NCBI GenBank assembly: GCA_019188255.1
Contig: JAETXT010000006.1
Span: 4,092,001-4,156,000, forward strand
Length of the DNA stretch: 64,000 bases
Source: Verticillium longisporum
Taxonomy: Eukaryota > Ascomycota > Sordariomycetes > Glomerellales > Plectosphaerellaceae
Direction of reading: 5' to 3'
Below, piece by piece: positions 36,501-48,961 of this stretch. Position 1 is the stretch's first letter. The number at the start of each line of letters is the position of its first letter. Below the pieces are notes generated by a model, which worked only from the letters and a program-made list of their open reading frames with translations, had not been told where the DNA came from and made no database searches. The translations under genes and the position numbers were made by a program.

Positions 36501-36975
36501 CCTCGGCCGTGGGGGCCACGGTGCCGTCGGCCTGGCGAACAAACGATTGCCTCCGGCTGCTGACTTTGGGCGGCGTAAGTTGGGTGCTACTCGTGGGACG
36601 CTGAGGGCGGGGGGCGTTTGCAGTCGTGGGTGAGAAGGATGCATCGGGGAGAGAGCTGGGATGAAACACCTCGGCGGGAGGGTTAAGGCTTGCAGAGCTG
36701 GTCCCTGGGCGAGAGGAAGCAGGTGCGCTGCTCAGGCGAGGGTTGTAGGAAGCGCCATCGTAGTTGGTGTACGCCCGTTTTCTGTTGAAGGTCGAGGTCG
36801 GAGGAGGACTTGGTTGGGGCTCTGGCTCAGCAAATGCCAGGCCCAAGGCAGCTGCAGCAAGCGCAGCACCGGATCCAACGAGCTGTTGTCAAGTGATGGG
36901 TTAGCTGGCATGCTCAATCGAATCAGGGAGATGGTGCATGGGAATATCTCGACGCACACTTGGAACCGTCTGCAT
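33535..36975 (-). CDS. Large disordered conserved-looking protein, 1,121 aa, 18-nt first exon
   Basis: Exon 2 (36882-33535) is one long open frame without an ATG at its beginning. A first exon of 18 bases (36975-36958, MQTVPS) joins it in phase through a 75-nt intron with GTGCGT donor, GCTAAC branch site and CAG acceptor, giving MQTVPSLVGSGAALAAAAL with a hydrophobic N-terminal segment. Most of the protein is Ser/Arg/Pro-rich disorder. Structured-looking parts lie toward the C-terminus: DDFEDDWARDDDEMGFG, VVAHVRSQSVPIVYDS, SEDWDDDFEFG, and a helical domain around SGQIRELSLLVNDLKRLCRH and ALWHEAEGIISLASPDEDE. The acidic Trp motifs recall regulators of septation such as Byr4/Bfa1, but that resemblance is weak and no function is claimed. 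Confidence 0.75.
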
Positions 36976-37823
36976 ATTTGCTGAGCGGAACGACTCAGGC
37001 AACGGAGCCAGTGGGAGAAAGCATGCGGACGAAGCGTGTGTCTTTGTTGTCGAGAGACGAACGAAGCATGATCAAGGCATGAGGTTGCAGAAGAGAAAGC
37101 GTATCCCGTGTCGTTCGTCGTCGTGTTCGGTCGTACCAGGTATGCGAGAGACAGGCTGGTTGGTCTCAATGGATTCGAGCTGCAAGGAAAGACGGTCTCC
37201 TTTGTCCTTTGGCTGAGTTCAACGGGGAGGGGGATTGGAGGTGTCGAGAGAAATCGGTACTGTAGGGAAAACAAAACAACCCTACAGTGACATCGACAGC
37301 GAGGCAAGCCAATGCCTACAGAGCCCAATCAATGAACGAGAGGACAGGCCAAAAACGCCACCACCATCCGTTTGGGTGGGAGGAGAGAGGAAGAAGGAGA
37401 GAGGGTGGGAGAGGGATGGGTTTGCGGAGTGAGTTGACTTGACTACTCGAGAGCCCAAGAAAGAGAAAAGCGTGGGAAGAAGGTCGTTCGCAGGGTGGAG
37501 GTTAGTAGAAACTGGGGAGATTCAGTCGTCCGACGGCCCAGTCCTGCATGGGTGCAAGCGTGTGTTTGTGGTAAGGTATGGGTAAGGCAAGATACCCAGC
37601 AGTCGGTAGGGGAGGGAGACGAGACGACCTGGCCGAGGTGAGACGGGGAACGGGAGACAGAGATACCTACGGATGCAGTGGGCCAGACTTGGGGGCGTTC
37701 CATCACTGTTGTCGTTGTCTGCTCTGTTGGCCGGTGCGCTTTACAAGCCTACAAGCCTGTTCGTGCTCGGTGCCAGGGAGGGAACGGGCAGCCAGGGCCG
37801 TCATGCTCAGGGCAGCAGGAGAA

Positions 37824-37879
37824 TGTAGGTACCGGCTGGGTAGTGCAAGTACCTCACTTGGGTACCCAAGGTACCTACA
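37824..37879. repeat. Inverted repeat with GGTACC-containing arms
   Basis: TGTAGGTACC at 37824-37833 is exactly complementary to GGTACCTACA at 37870-37879, with internal GTACC/GGTACCC half-palindromes. It could form a cruciform or be a transposon end remnant. Confidence 0.65.
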
Positions 37880-37940
37880 CCAGAGCAAGGTGCAAGCAGA
37901 ATGTAATTGGACAGTGGATACGAATGACGGCAGGCGCTGG

Positions 37941-37986
37941 AGCGCTGGAGATGAGCGCTGGAGATGAGCGCTGGAGATGAGCGCTG
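37941..37986. repeat. 13-nt minisatellite, 3.5 copies
   Basis: The unit AGCGCTGGAGATG repeats perfectly at 37941, 37954 and 37967, then a partial copy to 37986; a degenerate half unit precedes it. Confidence 0.85.
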
Positions 37987-38455
37987 TAGGGATCACGCTT
38001 AGGCGAGCGCGGGCGAGTAGGTTGACTCGCTGGAGCGGGGAGCAGATGGCGAGGGGGCAGGCGCCGCTCCAAGACGGGTGTGCACAGGGCAGCTGGGCGA
38101 CATGTGGTGTCTCTGACCTGGTCCATCTGCCCGCTTTCCATTGCTCTGCCTGGCGCAGGCCGCACGCAAGCCGCAAGCCAAGGCAGTGGGGGCGCTAGCT
38201 TTCCCTGTAAATCCTTCCTTCCACAATCGGCGGTTATTATTATGCCTGCTGGGAAATGCATTTGCATCTCTCTACTGCCAGCCAAGCCAGTTTTCCACGT
38301 ATGTATTACAAGCAGCGGCATATGAGATGCATCCCCATGTACGATTTACATGTACTGACCTGTACAGCATGATGTGCCTTGCCTCGTACATTACCTAGTG
38401 CAGCATGCCGTGCCTTGACTGTCACCCAGCGCCAGCCTGCCTTACGTGACGGCCC

Positions 38456-38467
38456 CTACCTAGGTAG
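38456..38467. repeat. Perfect 12-nt palindrome CTACCTAGGTAG
   Basis: A perfect palindrome followed by GATAGG. ACCTAGGT-type palindromes recur in intergenic DNA here; significance unknown. Confidence 0.5.
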
Positions 38468-41400
38468 ATAGGCCAATGTAAACAGCAGCAAGTCGGCAAG
38501 CAGCAAGTAGCACGCACCTCCGGGGGGCCACTCGCTTACTACGACATAGGACTGTCAGCCTCAGTACAAATCCAGCATGCTGCCATCCATGGATGGTTTC
38601 CCTCCTCCACCTCCACCTCCACCGCTCCCGTCACCTGCACCTCCCCAAGCCCCTTCTACATGCCTCGATCCGGACACCCGACCACGTCTCGATGTAACGT
38701 TGTTGACATTGCTCTTCCGACATCGACGCCAACGCTTCAGGTCGGACCAGGGCCCACGCTACGACCATGTCGGCCCTGGTCTCGGTGGTCTGCGCGCCCT
38801 CTTGTTGCTTTTGTTTCTCCTCCTCCCAAAACAAGCCGAGATGGGCATCGATCTAAGAATCCTAGCGCCGTTGGCTGAGACCTATCATCTCACTGGACCG
38901 GCTTTTCGTCCACTGGACACGACAGGCAAGCAAGGCCCCGACCCTGGGCCTGGGGGGCAGTCCTTCGGTCCAAGTCCAGCCCGCCAGCAGGGGGTGGCCT
39001 GTGAAGAATGGGGGGAGACCAGGGGGGTGGAGGGGCCGTGTTCTGAAGGCGGGCCAAGGCGAGATGACTGGATGCCTTGTACCCAAGGATGAAATGGCCG
39101 ACATTTTTTCCCCTTTCAGCTTACCATAGCAAAGGCCCCCAGCTAGAAGAAGCCAGCAAGAGTGCCTTCCCCAGGATGGACGTGCTGGGGTGCTTGCACA
39201 GCATGGCAACATGGTCGAATGGCTGCTCACATCCTGAGACGACGGCACAGCTTCGCTGCGCTGGCGAGTTTGTCTAGTTCGTGTCACCCTCACCAAGCAT
39301 AATCCAGCCAGTCGGTTGAGAAAAGGCCCCCCCAAGTCCTCTTCGTCAGCCATGTAAAGAAGAGACAGGGAACCTCTTGTTTCTCTGACGCACGGAACAT
39401 GGGGCTTGAACCTGACTTTGTCCGACAGGCACACTGCTGCGGGATCAGAGGGCCATTCCTTGCATTTCCCGGTCCACCAGTGCGCTACAAGCAGGCACGC
39501 CCGCGTACCATGTACATGGCGCAGACTTGAAAGGCACATCGGTTGTTGGCTTCCTTGCGTCGAAACGAATATCAACAACGATATACCCAGACTGCGACCT
39601 TGACCGAGTCCTTACATGTCGCCTTGTAATATTGGTGTTCCATCCGCCCCGGCGACATGCGACAATGGTCTGTCTGGTTCCATCGACCCCTCCTCGACTT
39701 TGAGCCGGCATGGACAATCTACCAGTGGCTACAAGCAGTCAACAAAAATTCAACTGTTGAATGACTGGTGGTTGAGCGCAAGTGTGTAGCCGCGCGCCCA
39801 CGAAAGGTCCCGACTACTACTGTCCTGCCATGTTTCCGCCACTTCTCCTTGCTGGCGTCCCTCGGATTGCCCCTCGGTGTTGGCTAGGGCAAGATCTGGA
39901 GAACTTTAAATGACAAACACCAGGTCAAATAGCCAGTCCTGGGCAAGCAGACAGTATTTGGTACCTACCTAGTAGCGCGCATTGTTGAACCATGCCTGGC
40001 TTCAGCTTGACTCTAGGCGTGGCTTCGCATAGGCGAACAATATGGTGATACCGCAGGAGGACGCTGGTCTTCCACACATACATATTTATGAGCCCTGCGG
40101 CATGCTGTGCTTGACAAGAGATTGACATGCATCGTCTTACTGCTGCTTGCCGCTCCGCCTGCTGTGTCGCGTCTAGGTCGCAGTGGGCTAAATTCGGGTT
40201 TCTCTCTGGGCTGCCTTTGATCCCTCGTGATCCCAATGCCTATCTACCTGCTTGGTCATTTTCCCGGTTTCATCGTCGGGCGATGAACAGAGGGGTCGAA
40301 GGCTGGGCTTCCCACTGTGAGGGCTCTGCTTCGTCTAGCGTCGCCTCTAGCCATGCGCTACGACGTGTTGGTGACGTTGGAGTTGCTAACCTGGGCCCCC
40401 AAACCTGGCTCCGCGCATCGCCGCAGCATGATCCTCGGGCGCCGGTGTCAAGCTGGAGTGGAGGGTGGGGAAAAATCACCTCAATTCCCATCGGTCGCTT
40501 TGTGGCTCTCACACTCTCTCCGGTAGCTCTCGACTAGCAAGCCAGACGTGAGAGGAGCCAAGCTCGGCAATGCCGATGCTGCTATGGGCTTGCCTTGGAG
40601 TTCACGGGACATCGGCAGCTGCAGCAGACGATCTAGTGAGGAACGAGGAGCTCCTGCAAGACGTCTCTTACATGTTTTGCATCCGACTTTTCGTGTCTGC
40701 CATAACGATGGGCCTCCGCCTGCTGCTGAATACGTGTTTGTGCATGGAAGAAGAAACAGTCGGATGCATCCCCAAATGCATCCACGGCTTTGCATCATTC
40801 TCTGGGGTTAGAATGGAGAGTTCGTTGCCGTGCCAGCCTATCAACTCATACACACCGACTCTCCACGGTTTGTTTCACATTGTGTTTGTGGCTCAACAAC
40901 AATTGCCAGCATATCAAGCAGGGGAGAACACCAGGCGTATACGTAGAAACTCTTGACAATCAGTCAACAAACTCATTTCAAGCGCCAGCCCGCGGTTGGG
41001 ACTTTCATCTCCAGCTGCAGCGTCAACGCAGAATTTTTTTGTGGTCGGTGCAGATGGAAAATTGACGCTTACGGGCCAGCATGCAAGGAGACCTTGACAA
41101 TGGGCCTTTCGCTGCTTACCCGAAGTTTTACTCATCTCAAGGTCGTCAAGTTGGCATGTCGCCTGCGAGCGATTGGCCGGCGCACGACATCGAACCCCTG
41201 TAAATCGCGTGTTTCTAGCGTGCCGGGACGCGGTCATGTGTCGAAAGCAGGCCATCGGCACGCGAACCTGACGCGTTCGCTAATCTTGGACCGATCCAAA
41301 ACAGTCACCGATGTACGGGCTAATAAGCATCTGGTCTTTGTCATGTAATTGTGTCTGGAGCATAGGATGGACGGCCCAACGCAAAGGAATACACAATCAC

Positions 41401-42407
41401 GTCAGATGGAGATAGAGGGGCCCATCCGCCCGCCGTGGCCTGGGTTGCCCGCCTTGCGGCTCAGCTCACTGTTGGCGTCCCGCCATTTCGCAATAACTTT
41501 TATTGACGCTCGTCGATAGTAGGATTGGCTGGCAATCCTCAGCTCGAGTGGGGTACCGCTTCAGGTAAAGCTGATTGCCATCCCCTCATTGGAACGGGGT
41601 GTTGTTGACGAGCTTTATCTGCATCGGAACACCCTTTTGCTGCTGACGCCCGGCGGCCGTATAACTTGTCTGGGACCCTGAGCCAATCCTTTGTAATCTT
41701 CGGGATCGTCATCTTGCAGTCTTCCGCCTGCATTGGTTTGTTGTTGAGGGATACGTGCTTCCTACGGATCTGACTTGCTTGCTTGAGCTTGAGCACCCGC
41801 CGGTCACCAGATGACAAGCTGCAGGAGTGCTGAGCTGTAGCACCAGGCACATTTCGCTGTCGCACAATTCAGTCAAAATCATGAAACCACATCGTTCGCC
41901 TCAACTTTTGCGTGATGATGCTAGGATGACTTGCCCCTGAGTACCAGCCTCAGGGTCCATCCAGGCTGCGATTGAACCCTAAGAACATGCCGCTCGCACG
42001 TGTTCACACAGTTTTTCTTGGAATCATGGTGAGGTAGGCGTGAGTGATGTCTAGTCTAATTGGGATTGTTTGTGCCCATGTATTCTCTCTTCAATTTGTA
42101 TGTTCCAGGGCATCTATCACTGAACTGATTCCGTTGTCAATGACAGGTGATGATCCCTCAACCCCGCGCTCGTGCCCCACCTCACCCGATATTCAGCCGC
42201 TTATCGCTTATCTCACAGTCAACTTCACCGTTCACTTCATTGTGGAAGGAAAATGGTTGCTGAGTGTTGTGTTTGAGCCTCCATCGAACAAGATATTGGG
42301 ATTTGTCAGGCAAGACTTTCACAGTCTTCCCCTTCGCAACCCGTCCGCAGAAGAACAAAGGTTTTTCTATCCAAAAAGCTTTGTGAGATCGAAACATCGT
42401 CATCAAA

Positions 42408-44757
42408 ATGGAGGCCGAAATCAGAAACGTCCTCCCCAATATCGACCCTGTACTTTCTGAGTACTCTGTGGGTTATCTGTCTCATGCATCAACCGCTTAC
42501 GCCGACGAGGACGCCGCCGACTCTCCACTCTCCGAGGCTGCGTTTGCGATCACTCAGCTGCTCATCTCCGCCTCCGGGAACCCAGATGCTAAACTTCAGC
42601 AGAAGATTGAGCAGTTGGTGGAGAAGTGGGTAAACACCTACAGCTCTGCCAATGGCTCTGAACGAAGAGGACCCTCTGCTGTGAAGCGTCTCGACCAGAC
42701 TGTCCATGTCGGATCCGCGAGGAACATGTCGTCGACATTGGCTGTGTCGACGGGAGCTGTTGATCTGGAATCCGCCAACGTACGTAAGGTTGAGTCTAAG
42801 GTCGACAGGAAGAAGCTGGAAAAGGCAGAGCGCAAAATCGCTGCCAAGCAGCAGAAGAAGACATTCAAGACTGTCGAGTACGAAGCTTCGAAGCTTCTTG
42901 AGCAGCCAGAGTCCACCCAGTCTTACGAAGAGTTCTACATGGCTGTCAACCCCTTGCAGCTCGGAGCTTCGGCAGGCGCAGGCAAGACCAAGGACATCAA
43001 GCTGGACAACATCGACGTCTCTATTGGTGGCCTCCGTATTCTTACCGATACCAACTTCACCCTGGCGTGTGGGCACCGTTATGGCTTGGTTGGTAACAAC
43101 GGTGTTGGTAAATCGACATTGCTACGCGCTTTGGCGCGGCGAGAGCTTCCCATTCCCCCTCACATCTCGATTCTTCACGTCGAGCAGGAGGTAAGATGGA
43201 AGCTACCAGATACTTTGGGTCTCTGCTAACGTGTGTTTAGATCACGGGAGATGACACGCCTGCGCTGCAGGCCGTGCTTGACGCTGACGTGTGGCGTAAA
43301 GTCTTGCTCAAGGAGCAGTCGGTAAGCCAATGTGCCCAGAGACTACAGATGAGTGGACTAACTCGATACAGGAAATCACCGAAAGGCTTGCAGAGATTGA
43401 ATCTCAGCGAGGCTCTATGGCAGACACGTCTGCTGATGCCGCCAAGCTTGATAGGGACCGCGAAGTTCAGGATCAAAGGCTTGGTGACATCCAGGCCAAG
43501 CTCGCGGAGATGGAATCAGACAAGGCTGAGCCGCGTGCTGCGAGCATTCTGGCTGGTCTTGGTTTCTCCGCTGAACGCCAGCAATTTGCGACCAAGACCT
43601 TCTCAGGTGGTTGGAGAATGCGTCTGGCTCTGGCGCGTGCGCTGTTCTGCGAGCCTGATCTCCTCCTTCTCGACGAACCATCCAACATGTTGGATGTTCC
43701 GTCCATCACCTTCCTTGCCAACTACCTCCAAGGATACCCAAGTACTGTGCTAGTTGTCAGTCACGACAGGGCCTTCCTCAACGAAATTGCGACGGACATC
43801 ATCCACCAACACTCACAACGCCTGGACTACTACCGTGGTGCCAACTTCGACACATTCTACGCCACAAGAGAGGAGCGGAAGAAGACAGCGAAACGGGAAT
43901 ACGAGAACCAAATGGCCCAGCGTGCTCACTTGCAGGCCTTCATCGACAAATTCCGTTACAATGCCGCCAAGTCGTCCGAAGCGCAGTCCCGTATCAAAAA
44001 GCTCGAGAAGATGCCCGTACTGGAACCGCCTGAAGCAGAGTACAGCGTCAAGTTCATCTTCCCAGACGTCGAGAAGTTGTCGCCGCCCATTATCCAAATG
44101 TCAGGTGTGACATTTGGCTACTCACCCGACAAGATCTTGCTTCGCAACGTGGACCTCGACGTTCAGCTAGACTCGCGTATCGGCATTGTTGGTCCCAACG
44201 GTGCTGGTAAGACGACGGTGCTCAAGCTGCTCATCGGCCGCTTGTCACCATCGACAGGTATCATCACGCAGCATCCTCGTCTTCGGGTCGGCTTTTTCGC
44301 TCAGCATCACGTCGACGCACTGGACCTTACCACAAGCGCTGTGAGTTTCATGGCCGCCAACTACCCTGGCAAGACGGACGAGGAATACCGCCGGCAGCTC
44401 GGTGCGTTTGGTATCAAGGGTACTACGGGTCTTCAGAAGATGGGTCTGCTATCTGGTGGTCAAAAGTCGCGTGTCGCTTTCGCATGTCTCGCTTTGACCA
44501 ATCCTCAGATCCTGGTTCTTGACGAGCCTTCCAACCACTTGGATATCGAGGCTATGGATGCTCTTTCCGAGGCGCTGAACCAGTTCCAGGGCGGTGTCCT
44601 CATGGTGTCTCACGACGTGACGATGCTCCAGAATGTGTGCACGTCGCTATGGGTCTGCGACGCCGGCACAGTGGAGAAGTTCCCAGGAGACGTTCAGGCA
44701 TACAAGAAGCGTATCGCTGCGCAGGCGGACGCTGCTGGTGTCGTCAAGGCCCATTAA
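42408..44757 (+). CDS. GCN20: ABCF3-type ATPase GCN20
   Basis: Exons 42408-43190, 43241-43321 and 43372-44757 encode 749 aa, the family's usual length. The N-terminal ~200 residues form the GCN1-binding region, with a basic coiled coil (KVDRKKLEKAERKIAAKQQ). Two ABC cassettes follow: Walker A GLVGNNGVGKSTLL with signature FSGGWRMRLALARAL and Walker B DLLLLDEPSNMLD; then GIVGPNGAGKTTVLK with LSGGQKSRVAFA and ILVLDEPSNHLD. There are no membrane segments. GCN20 works with GCN1 on ribosomes to activate the eIF2alpha kinase GCN2 during amino-acid starvation. Lys-rich linker between cassettes includes REERKKTAKREYENQ. Both introns are ~50 nt; frames are intact. Confidence 0.96.
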
Positions 44758-45440
44758 GGATAGTTGCAGGTAGATCATCAGACGAATGGAAATGAGGTCT
44801 GACTAAGACATGAATGACATGCACGACCCCCGTTTATACACGATACTCTCACTCTTCTCACTCGGGTCCGAAAAGACCTCAGAAGTGACCTTTTGCAATC
44901 TTGGTGTCTATATTCCTCACCGCCGGCCTGACAAGCTACTTACATCCCAATCGGTTTCCACTGGTGCTTTCGGCTGTGATGCTGTCAGATATCGGATGTC
45001 TTGACCGTCGTGATCCTCAGGCCAATGTTCTCGGGCACCAAATGAAGTTGATGGAGACCCCCCTCGGCGCTTGAAGCTCTCAATGCGGGGGCCATCATGG
45101 GGTGGGCGCCAATCACGCCTCTCCCGGAACTGGCATTCGCTGCTGTTGGGCCTGACCATGCCACTTTGGGCAGTCGCGCGCACAGTCCCTCCCAGGTAAA
45201 CAAGCGAGACCAACGCAGCACTGCAGCACCCCCCTGTTTGCCCCTTCCTCTGCCTACCCAGTCCATGGCGGTGAACAAAATCACTTTCACCTTCCGACCC
45301 CGAAAATCAACACCACTTCCCTCCCCCTAACCTCCTCAACGTCCCACCCACCCGCGTCTTCCTGAAGCTCTTCTCTGCTTCTAAGCTTTTCCCAGCCTTG
45401 CCTATCGTCGTTCAGCTTCCTCAGCCTTCCCAAAATCAAG
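44758..45440. other. Intergenic region, TUB2 promoter
   Basis: Same-strand spacing between GCN20 and beta-tubulin. Ends in a pyrimidine-rich leader (about 45310-45425) typical of highly expressed fungal genes. No other feature. Confidence 0.45.
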
Positions 45441-47256
45441 ATGCGTGAGATTGTAAGTCATTCCCATTCCAGCCCAACACTCGACGCGTCTCTTTCCCAC
45501 CCATTCGGCCGCCCCTGAACTCTACCCCGCTGAGTCCCGAATCACGTTGTCCCGACCTCGCCCGCGATCACGACGACACTCGAAGACGACGTCAATCCTG
45601 ACCATGCTACACTCCTCCTGAAGTCCATGAGCTGACCTCGGTTTTCCTCTCTCTTAGGTTCACCTCCAGACCGGCCAGTGCGTAAGTTATTCCCAGTACT
45701 ACTGCCTATTTTCGATTTGCGGGGCTAATCACTCGATGAACAGGGTAACCAGATCGGTGCTGCTTTCTGGCAGAACATCTCTGGCGAGCACGGCCTCGAC
45801 AGCAATGGCGTGTATGCTTTCCCCTCCAGTCGCAAAACCCTACCGGGTTATGTCTTTGCTGTAGACCGGTTACTGACGTGATGACAGCTACAACGGCACT
45901 TCCGAGCTCCAGCTCGAGCGCATGAACGTCTACTTCAACGAGGTATGTCAATACGAACAGTCCGATGGATATCTCTCAGCAGCAATTGCTCATGGTTTTT
46001 TTTCAGGCCTCTGGCAACAAGTACGTTCCCCGTGCCGTCCTCGTCGATCTCGAGCCCGGTACCATGGACGCCGTCCGCGCTGGTCCCTTCGGCCAGCTCT
46101 TCCGCCCCGACAACTTCGTCTTTGGCCAGTCCGGCGCCGGCAACAACTGGGCCAAGGGTCACTACACTGAGGGTGCCGAGCTCGTCGACCAGGTTCTCGA
46201 TGTCGTCCGTCGTGAGGCTGAGGGCTGCGATTGCCTCCAGGGTTTCCAGATCACCCACTCCCTTGGTGGTGGTACCGGTGCCGGTATGGGTACTCTGCTG
46301 ATCTCCAAGATCCGTGAGGAGTTCCCTGACCGCATGATGGCTACCTTCTCGGTCGTTCCCTCGCCCAAGGTTTCCGACACCGTTGTCGAGCCCTACAACG
46401 CCACCCTCTCCGTCCACCAGCTCGTTGAGAACTCCGACGAGACCTTCTGCATTGACAACGAGGCTCTCTACGACATTTGCATCCGCACCCTCAAGCTGTC
46501 CAACCCCTCGTACGGCGACCTGAACCACCTCGTCTCCGCCGTCATGTCCGGCGTCTCGACCTCGCTCCGTTTCCCCGGCCAGCTCAACTCCGATCTCCGC
46601 AAGCTCGCCGTCAACATGGTTCCCTTCCCCGTCTCCACTTCTTCATGGTCGGCTTCGCTCCTCTGACCAGCCGCGGCTCGCACTCTTTCCGTGCCGTCAG
46701 CGTTCCTGAGCTCACCCAGCAGATGTTCGACCCCAAGAACATGATGGCCGCCTCTGACTTCCGTAACGGTCGCTACCTGACCTGCTCCGCCATCTTGTAA
46801 GCTCTACCACCCCCCTCAGCTAGTCCAAATTTGCTCTTTTCTAACAAAGTTCTCTTCACCAGCCGTGGCAAGGTCGCCATGAAGGAGGTCGAGGACCAGA
46901 TGCGCAACGTCCAGAGCAAGAACTCTTCGTACTTCGTTGAGTGGATCCCCAACAACGTCCAGACCGCCCTTTGCTCCATCCCTCCCCGTGGCCTCAAGAT
47001 GTCCTCCACCTTCGTCGGTAACTCCACCCCCATCCAGGAGCCCTTCAAGCGCATCGGCGAGCAGTTCACTGCCATGTTCCGGCGTAAGGCTTTCCTTCAC
47101 TGGTACACTGGTGAGGGTATGGACGAGATGGAGTTCACTGAGGCTGAGTCCAACATGAACGATCTCGTTTCGGAGTACCAGCAGTACCAGGATGCTGGTG
47201 TTGATGAGGAGGAGGAGGAGTACGAGGAGGAGGCTCCTCTCGACGAGGAGCCTTAG
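45441..47256 (+). CDS. TUB2: Beta-tubulin (six exons, one frameshift)
   Basis: Exons 45441-45452, 45658-45681, 45744-45811, 45888-45942, 46007-46796 and 46863-47256, the first only four codons (MREI autoregulatory motif). Corrected length 447 aa. GTP-binding features include [10 protein letters not shown]; the acidic C-terminal tail is [16 protein letters not shown]. Positions tied to benzimidazole sensitivity are wild type: H6, Y50, Q134, A165, F167, E198, F200. The frame breaks at four C (46627-46630): ttc-cccc-gtc must be ttc-ccccc-gtc to read [16 protein letters not shown]. Beta-tubulin is essential and otherwise perfect, so the missing base is almost certainly an error in the sequence. 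Polymerises with alpha-tubulin into microtubules. Confidence 0.97.
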
Positions 47257-47740
47257 ATGGCTTCTCTCGATGCATTGCTATGCAGTTCTTCTGCAATGGC
47301 GATTGATGATCAAGCGCGATGACAAGCGATCAGTCCAAAATGTGGACTTTCAATTCGGGCCTGTGGCCAAGAAACCGATACGGGGGCCTTCTACATATAC
47401 CTCTTAGTAGTGTGAGTGGCGTCTTAATAAAAAGTACGACTCTACATCACAATTCTATTCATGCAACGTCGCTCCTGCACACACGTTACTCTGATCAACC
47501 ATGCGATGAGTGATGACAAAAAATTGCGAGCGTAATAGCCATCAGAGTTGTAGCCTGTCTCTCGGCCCTGTCTTCTGGTGGTTCCGGGTCGTGAAAGACT
47601 GGGTCTCAACAAGGAGCCATACAGTGGTCTGTGCATGTACCCATGACTAAGCCGGCGAAAAGCTTCTGAACTCGTCTGTCGATGCCTCGAACGAAAACGC
47701 GATCAGTCGACGTGGTGATCATCCAGCCCAATTGCCCATC
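47257..47740. other. Intergenic region
   Basis: 3' region of TUB2 and upstream of MRPL6, same strand. Nothing else supported. Confidence 0.45.
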
Positions 47741-48666
47741 ATGTTCGCTCCAGGCCGAGGGTTAGCCTTGAGGCAGGCCTTAGGATCCTCATCATCCGTT
47801 TCATTACCCACTTTCCTCATTCCCGCCTTCCAGACGACGTCGCGACGACAATTCTCTGTATCGACACATCGGTCGTCGAAGCTCGGCCGGACGCCTCTCT
47901 CGATCCCTCCCGGCGTCGAAATCGTCATTGGCGAGCCCAGAGTGAAGCGAGATGCGACATCATACTTGAAGATTCCCAAGCGGACGGTGTCCGTGTCAGG
48001 ACCGTTGGGTGGGTTTGAGCTCCCGGGAGGTGGTGTATGCCACGATGGGACCATTTGGCTGACGAAGCTTGTCTGGCAACAGGGAAGCTTGATCTCGAGA
48101 TCCCCCCCTTCCTCAAGATCGATCACGACACGGAGGCGAGAAAGGCCACCCTCACAATCGAGGACGACACGGTGAAGGAGCAGAAGGAGATGTGGGGTGC
48201 GTTTTTCTCTTCCCGTTCTCGAACAACCCCCCTTTTTTCTTCTTCGCCTGGCAAGAAGACGGAAAGACTGACTTGGCTCTTCTGTTATGGAAACACAGGC
48301 ACAACTTGGGCGTACCTCAACCGCTACATCATTGGCGTCTCGGAGGGCCATACGGCGGTCCTCCGTCTCGTGGGCGTGGGCTACCGTGCGTCGGTCGAGC
48401 AGCGCGGCGGCAAGGCGACGTTCCCCGGCCAGCTGTTCCTCTGCCTCAAGCTCGGCTTCACGCACCCCATCGAGGAGCCGATCCCCAAGGGCGTCACGGT
48501 CACGACGCCGACGCCGACGCGCATCTTGATCGAGGGCATCGACCGCGAGGAGATTATGAGCTTCGCGGGCCGCGTGCGCAAGTACCGCCCGCCGGAGCCC
48601 TACAAGGGCAAGGGCGTGTTCGTCAACGACCAGACGATCAAGCTCAAGCAGAAGAAGATCAAATAG
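47741..48666 (+). CDS. MRPL6: Mitochondrial large-subunit ribosomal protein uL6m
   Basis: Exons 47741-48008, 48083-48196 and 48299-48666 encode 249 aa. The first ~50 residues (MFAPGRGLALRQALGSSSS, FQTTSRRQFSVSTH) are Arg/Ser-rich with no acids and fit a mitochondrial presequence. Two uL6 repeats follow: VEIVIGEP, RTVSVSGPLGKLDLEIPPFL, then VGVGYRASVEQRGGKATF and the C-terminal signature GIDREEIMSFAGRVRKYRPP, EPYKGKGVFV, ending KLKQKKIK. uL6 binds 23S-type rRNA near the sarcin-ricin loop in the mitoribosome. The 74-nt first intron uses a GTGGGT donor; skipping it would truncate the protein. Confidence 0.94.
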
Positions 48667-48961
48667 ACGAGTCGCCGAGACGCGGGACTGCAGCAGCAGT
48701 AGCCGCAGCAGCGGAGAACGGAGGAGAAGGAGGAGAAGGACAGGGGAGGGGAAGAGAGCTGTGCGGTGGAAGTGTGGTCTGGCCCGCAGCTGGCTTGGGC
48801 CGTGTATCTCTGTGTATTCTTGTCCCACCATATGCAGATGTGTATACTATTGTCACACCACGCTCCGGGGTTTTTTTTTCGCATCTTACAATGCTCGACA
48901 TGGTTTTTGTTCTTTGTTTCTATTTCACTGTTCTTCTATATTGAACTGTTCCCTGTGACAT

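Larger units (their letters stand above)
36976..42407. other. Gene-poor segment of about 5.4 kb
   Basis: No reading frame here has recognisable domains or consistent splicing. The segment contains palindromic ACCTAGGT/GGTACC-type sequences (e.g. 38456-38467 and 37824-37879), a 13-nt minisatellite, and scattered CCTGCC-like simple sequence. It may hold regulatory DNA for GCN20, degraded transposon material or unannotatable non-coding RNA; none can be shown. Confidence 0.5.

Noticed and set aside
38577..39092. A 171-codon plus-strand frame beginning with a proline run
   Set aside because: Low-complexity start, no domain, no splice or leader features, located in the gene-poor gap.
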